44,896 nt of DNA from an uncultured Bacilli bacterium (lineage in GTDB: Bacteria > Bacillota_I > Bacilli_A > RF39 > UBA660): assembly GCA_944329425.1 (NCBI GenBank), contig CALVIG010000009.1, forward strand, positions 1-44,896, given 5' to 3'. Each line of letters opens with the position of its first letter. The stretch's first letter is position 1. Below the pieces are notes generated by a model. It did not search any database. It saw only the letters and a program-made list of their open reading frames with translations, and was not told the DNA's origin. Shown here piece after piece: positions 43,557 through 44,896 of this stretch. The position numbers were made by a program, and so were the translations under genes.

Positions 43557-44483
43557 TTATAACAACTCCAAACATTTTTTGATCATTTCCACTTCCAACT
43601 CAGTAACTAATTTAACAAAATCTGTATAATTACCAGTGGTATGTGCTTTATCCAATGCTTCATAATATTTTAATCTTGATTCTTTCTTTATAATTACAGG
43701 ATTATAACCACTATTCATTAAGTCTAAATTCATAAGTAACCTTGATGTTCTTCCATTACCATCAACAAATGGATGTATTTTAACCAATTCTCCATGCAAT
43801 AATGCAGATTTAATTATTGGATGATATTCATTCCAAGTATTATAATTAAGTATTAATTTTTCCATTAATTCAGGAATTTTAATATAATCTGGAGGAATAT
43901 GAGTTGCACCTTTTATAGTTACGTTTTCTTTTCTATATCTTCCAGCATTATCATTATCTATATCTTTTAAAATTAACTGGTGAATATTTTTTATATTCCA
44001 TTCAGTTATTGGATTTTTATCTTTTACTAAATCATCTAAATATAAAATAGCTTTCTCATGATTAATTGCTTCTAAATGCTCTTTAATAGACTTTCCACCT
44101 ACAGTAATACCTTCTAAAACAACTTGTGTTTCTCTTAATGTTAAAGTATTACCTTCAATTCCATTACTATTATAAGTCCACTCTAAGTTAATAGATTCTT
44201 TTAAAGATTTTAAAGTTTCTTTCGGAATTGGTCTTTTACTATCTAATTCTTTTTTTAAACTATCTACTTCATCAAAATAATTATCATCTAAATCAATAAT
44301 AAATTTATTATCATCTGGTTTAATTATTCTTTTATCAACAGGTTTATCAGCATCGATTGGTATATTCCAACTATTACCTACTTTAACAGCACCCTCAATT
44401 CTACCATCTTGTAATAATTTTCTAATTCTTCTTTCGCTAATATTCCATTTTTCAACAGCTTCTTTTGTAGTCATGAATTCCAT
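43557..44483 (-). CDS. Fic-domain AMP-transferase with N-terminal HTH
   Basis: 308 residues. An excisionase/MerR-like HTH at the N-terminus (TTKEAVEKWNISERRIRKLL) is followed by the Fic core with the complete active site HPFVDGNGRTSR (237-248). SNGIEGN (106-112) is the self-inhibiting S/TxxxE(G/N) helix of class II Fic proteins, whose Glu blocks ATP. These enzymes attach AMP to protein side chains. ATG 44483 with SD AGAGGTGAA is the start; further open frame to 44573 runs through the promoter. It is followed 6 bp later by the HEPN gene. The HTH may bind the two operators at its own promoter. Confidence 0.9.
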   Translation of the reverse strand: MEFMTTKEAVEKWNISERRIRKLLQDGRIEGAVKVGNSWNIPIDADKPVDKRIIKPDDNKFIIDLDDNYFDEVDSLKKELDSKRPIPKETLKSLKESINLEWTYNSNGIEGNTLTLRETQVVLEGITVGGKSIKEHLEAINHEKAILYLDDLVKDKNPITEWNIKNIHQLILKDIDNDNAGRYRKENVTIKGATHIPPDYIKIPELMEKLILNYNTWNEYHPIIKSALLHGELVKIHPFVDGNGRTSRLLMNLDLMNSGYNPVIIKKESRLKYYEALDKAHTTGNYTDFVKLVTELEVEMIKKCLELL

Positions 44484-44502
44484 ACTTTTCACCTCTGCTG
44501 TA

Positions 44503-44531
44503 ATTATACCGCAAACGGTAGTATTTGTCAA
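44503..44531 (-). promoter_or_regulatory. Sigma-A promoter of the fic-HEPN operon
   Basis: -35 TTGACA (44526-44531), 17-bp spacer, -10 TATAAT (44503-44508), both perfect consensus on the minus strand. Confidence 0.88.
44507..44520. promoter_or_regulatory. Operator 1: TACCG-N4-CGGTA
   Basis: Perfect palindrome overlapping the -10 box and the spacer of the fic promoter; a bound protein would block polymerase. Confidence 0.65.
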
Positions 44532-44539
44532 TATATTTA

Positions 44540-44553
44540 TTCCGTTATCGGTA
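44540..44553. promoter_or_regulatory. Operator 2: TTCCG-N4-CGGTA
   Basis: Same pattern with one changed base, upstream of -35, 33 bp centre to centre from operator 1, about three helical turns. Confidence 0.6.
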
Positions 44554-44629
44554 TATTTATTGTAAATTTTCAATATAATATTGAATTATGCAGATTCCAT
44601 AATATATTTATTTAAAAATAATATCTTAA

Positions 44630-44652
44630 CTTCTGCACACAATGTGCAGAAG
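44630..44652. repeat. Perfect 10-bp hairpin CTTCTGCACA-CAA-TGTGCAGAAG
   Basis: Stem 44630-44639 with 44643-44652. No T-run, so it is an RNA structure or a protein-binding palindrome rather than a terminator. Confidence 0.55.
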
Positions 44653-44707
44653 ATTTATAATATATATATAACATTATATTTTTATTCCCACTTGGATCTA
44701 GGTTATT

Positions 44708-44815
44708 ATTTTAAAAAATATTACTTGTACCCAATATGGTCACAAGTTAATATTTACTATAAACTTCCCACCAACTCGGTGGGAAGTTTTTAAAATTCAC
44801 TAAAAATAGTTAATT
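44708..44815 (-). ncRNA. Candidate small structured RNA
   Basis: On the minus strand a -10 TATAAT (44821-44826), with a weak -35 TTTACT (44844-44849, 17-bp spacer), would start RNA near 44814. The transcript would hold a 12-bp GC-rich hairpin (44761-44772 with 44778-44789) and end at a second hairpin (44717-44728 with 44742-44754, one bulge) followed by a U-run. No ORF with an SD is present. The GC-rich hairpin also reads as a terminator on the plus strand, so the direction is not certain. Confidence 0.35.
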
Positions 44816-44896
44816 GAATTATTATATCATGTATACTTTAAGAAGTAAATTAATGGGAGAAAAACTCATTAGTTTATGATAGAATATTTTTTATTC

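Larger units (their letters stand above)
42046..44896 (-). mobile_element. Cassette 2: Fic / TPR-HEPN, continues beyond the window
   Basis: It begins with the second 30-bp repeat and holds the fic and HEPN genes, a two-operator promoter and a structured non-coding stretch (44574-44896). The far end was not found, so the full length is unknown. Confidence 0.6.

Noticed and set aside
44581-44793. 70-residue plus-strand open frame
   Set aside because: TTG start without SD, and it reads straight through three strong hairpins; a non-coding role is more likely.

Overview
The window is AT-rich, uses the standard genetic code (TGA works as a stop, Trp is TGG) and carries strong GAGGTGAT-type Shine-Dalgarno (SD) sites. 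Its genes are those of a walled low-GC Gram-positive of the Bacilli/Erysipelotrichia type: Ddl, VanY-type carboxypeptidase, LysM amidases, a SleB/CwlJ hydrolase, CIRCE-controlled ClpB and YlmH. A collagen-like protein, a CwlJ-type hydrolase and a CotJC-like ferritin-fold protein hint at a spore former or the relative of one. I cannot name the species.

Layout. 1-1.4 kb: the 3' end of a collagen-like surface protein, then a glycosyltransferase. 1.4-4.5 kb: flavodoxin, two decayed genes, YlmH and Ddl. 4.8-13.3 kb: tRNA-His, a Y-family polymerase, RsmI, a thiol-redox cluster (cysteine desulfurase, thioredoxin, glutaredoxin-CcdA fusion) and ClpB under a promoter that overlaps a CIRCE operator. 13.4-17 kb: an accessory patch with a transglutaminase-like protein, a frameshifted unknown gene, an orphan VirD4/TraG-like ATPase and an AraC-type regulator. 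17-21.4 kb: polyprenyl synthase, MgtC, carboxypeptidase, cytidine deaminase and a ferritin-like protein. 21.4-25.3 kb: a 3.8-kb island bounded by tRNA-Trp and a 45-bp copy of the tRNA 3' end. 25.4-35.4 kb: phosphatase, DUF4173/DUF2975/XRE set, a MacB-like ABC exporter broken by one frameshift, TspO, a nucleosidase, a LysM amidase-like protein that has lost most catalytic residues, and a SleB/CwlJ hydrolase.

35.4-44.9 kb is the most interesting part. A LysM amidase gene is interrupted at its Gly-Gly-Asp-Gly codons by at least two gene cassettes. Each cassette ends in the same exact 30-bp repeat (36559-36588 and 42046-42075), and all genes lie on the minus strand. Cassette 1 encodes a WYL-type regulator, a small HAD protein, a HAD-phosphoribosyltransferase fusion and a PfkB kinase-SIS fusion, which looks like an undescribed nucleotide- or sugar-metabolite system. 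Cassette 2 encodes a Fic AMP-transferase and a TPR-HEPN protein with an Rx4H RNase motif, under a sigma-A promoter with two matching operators. It continues past the right edge. No recombinase is visible. I infer a site-specific array of defence-like cassettes.
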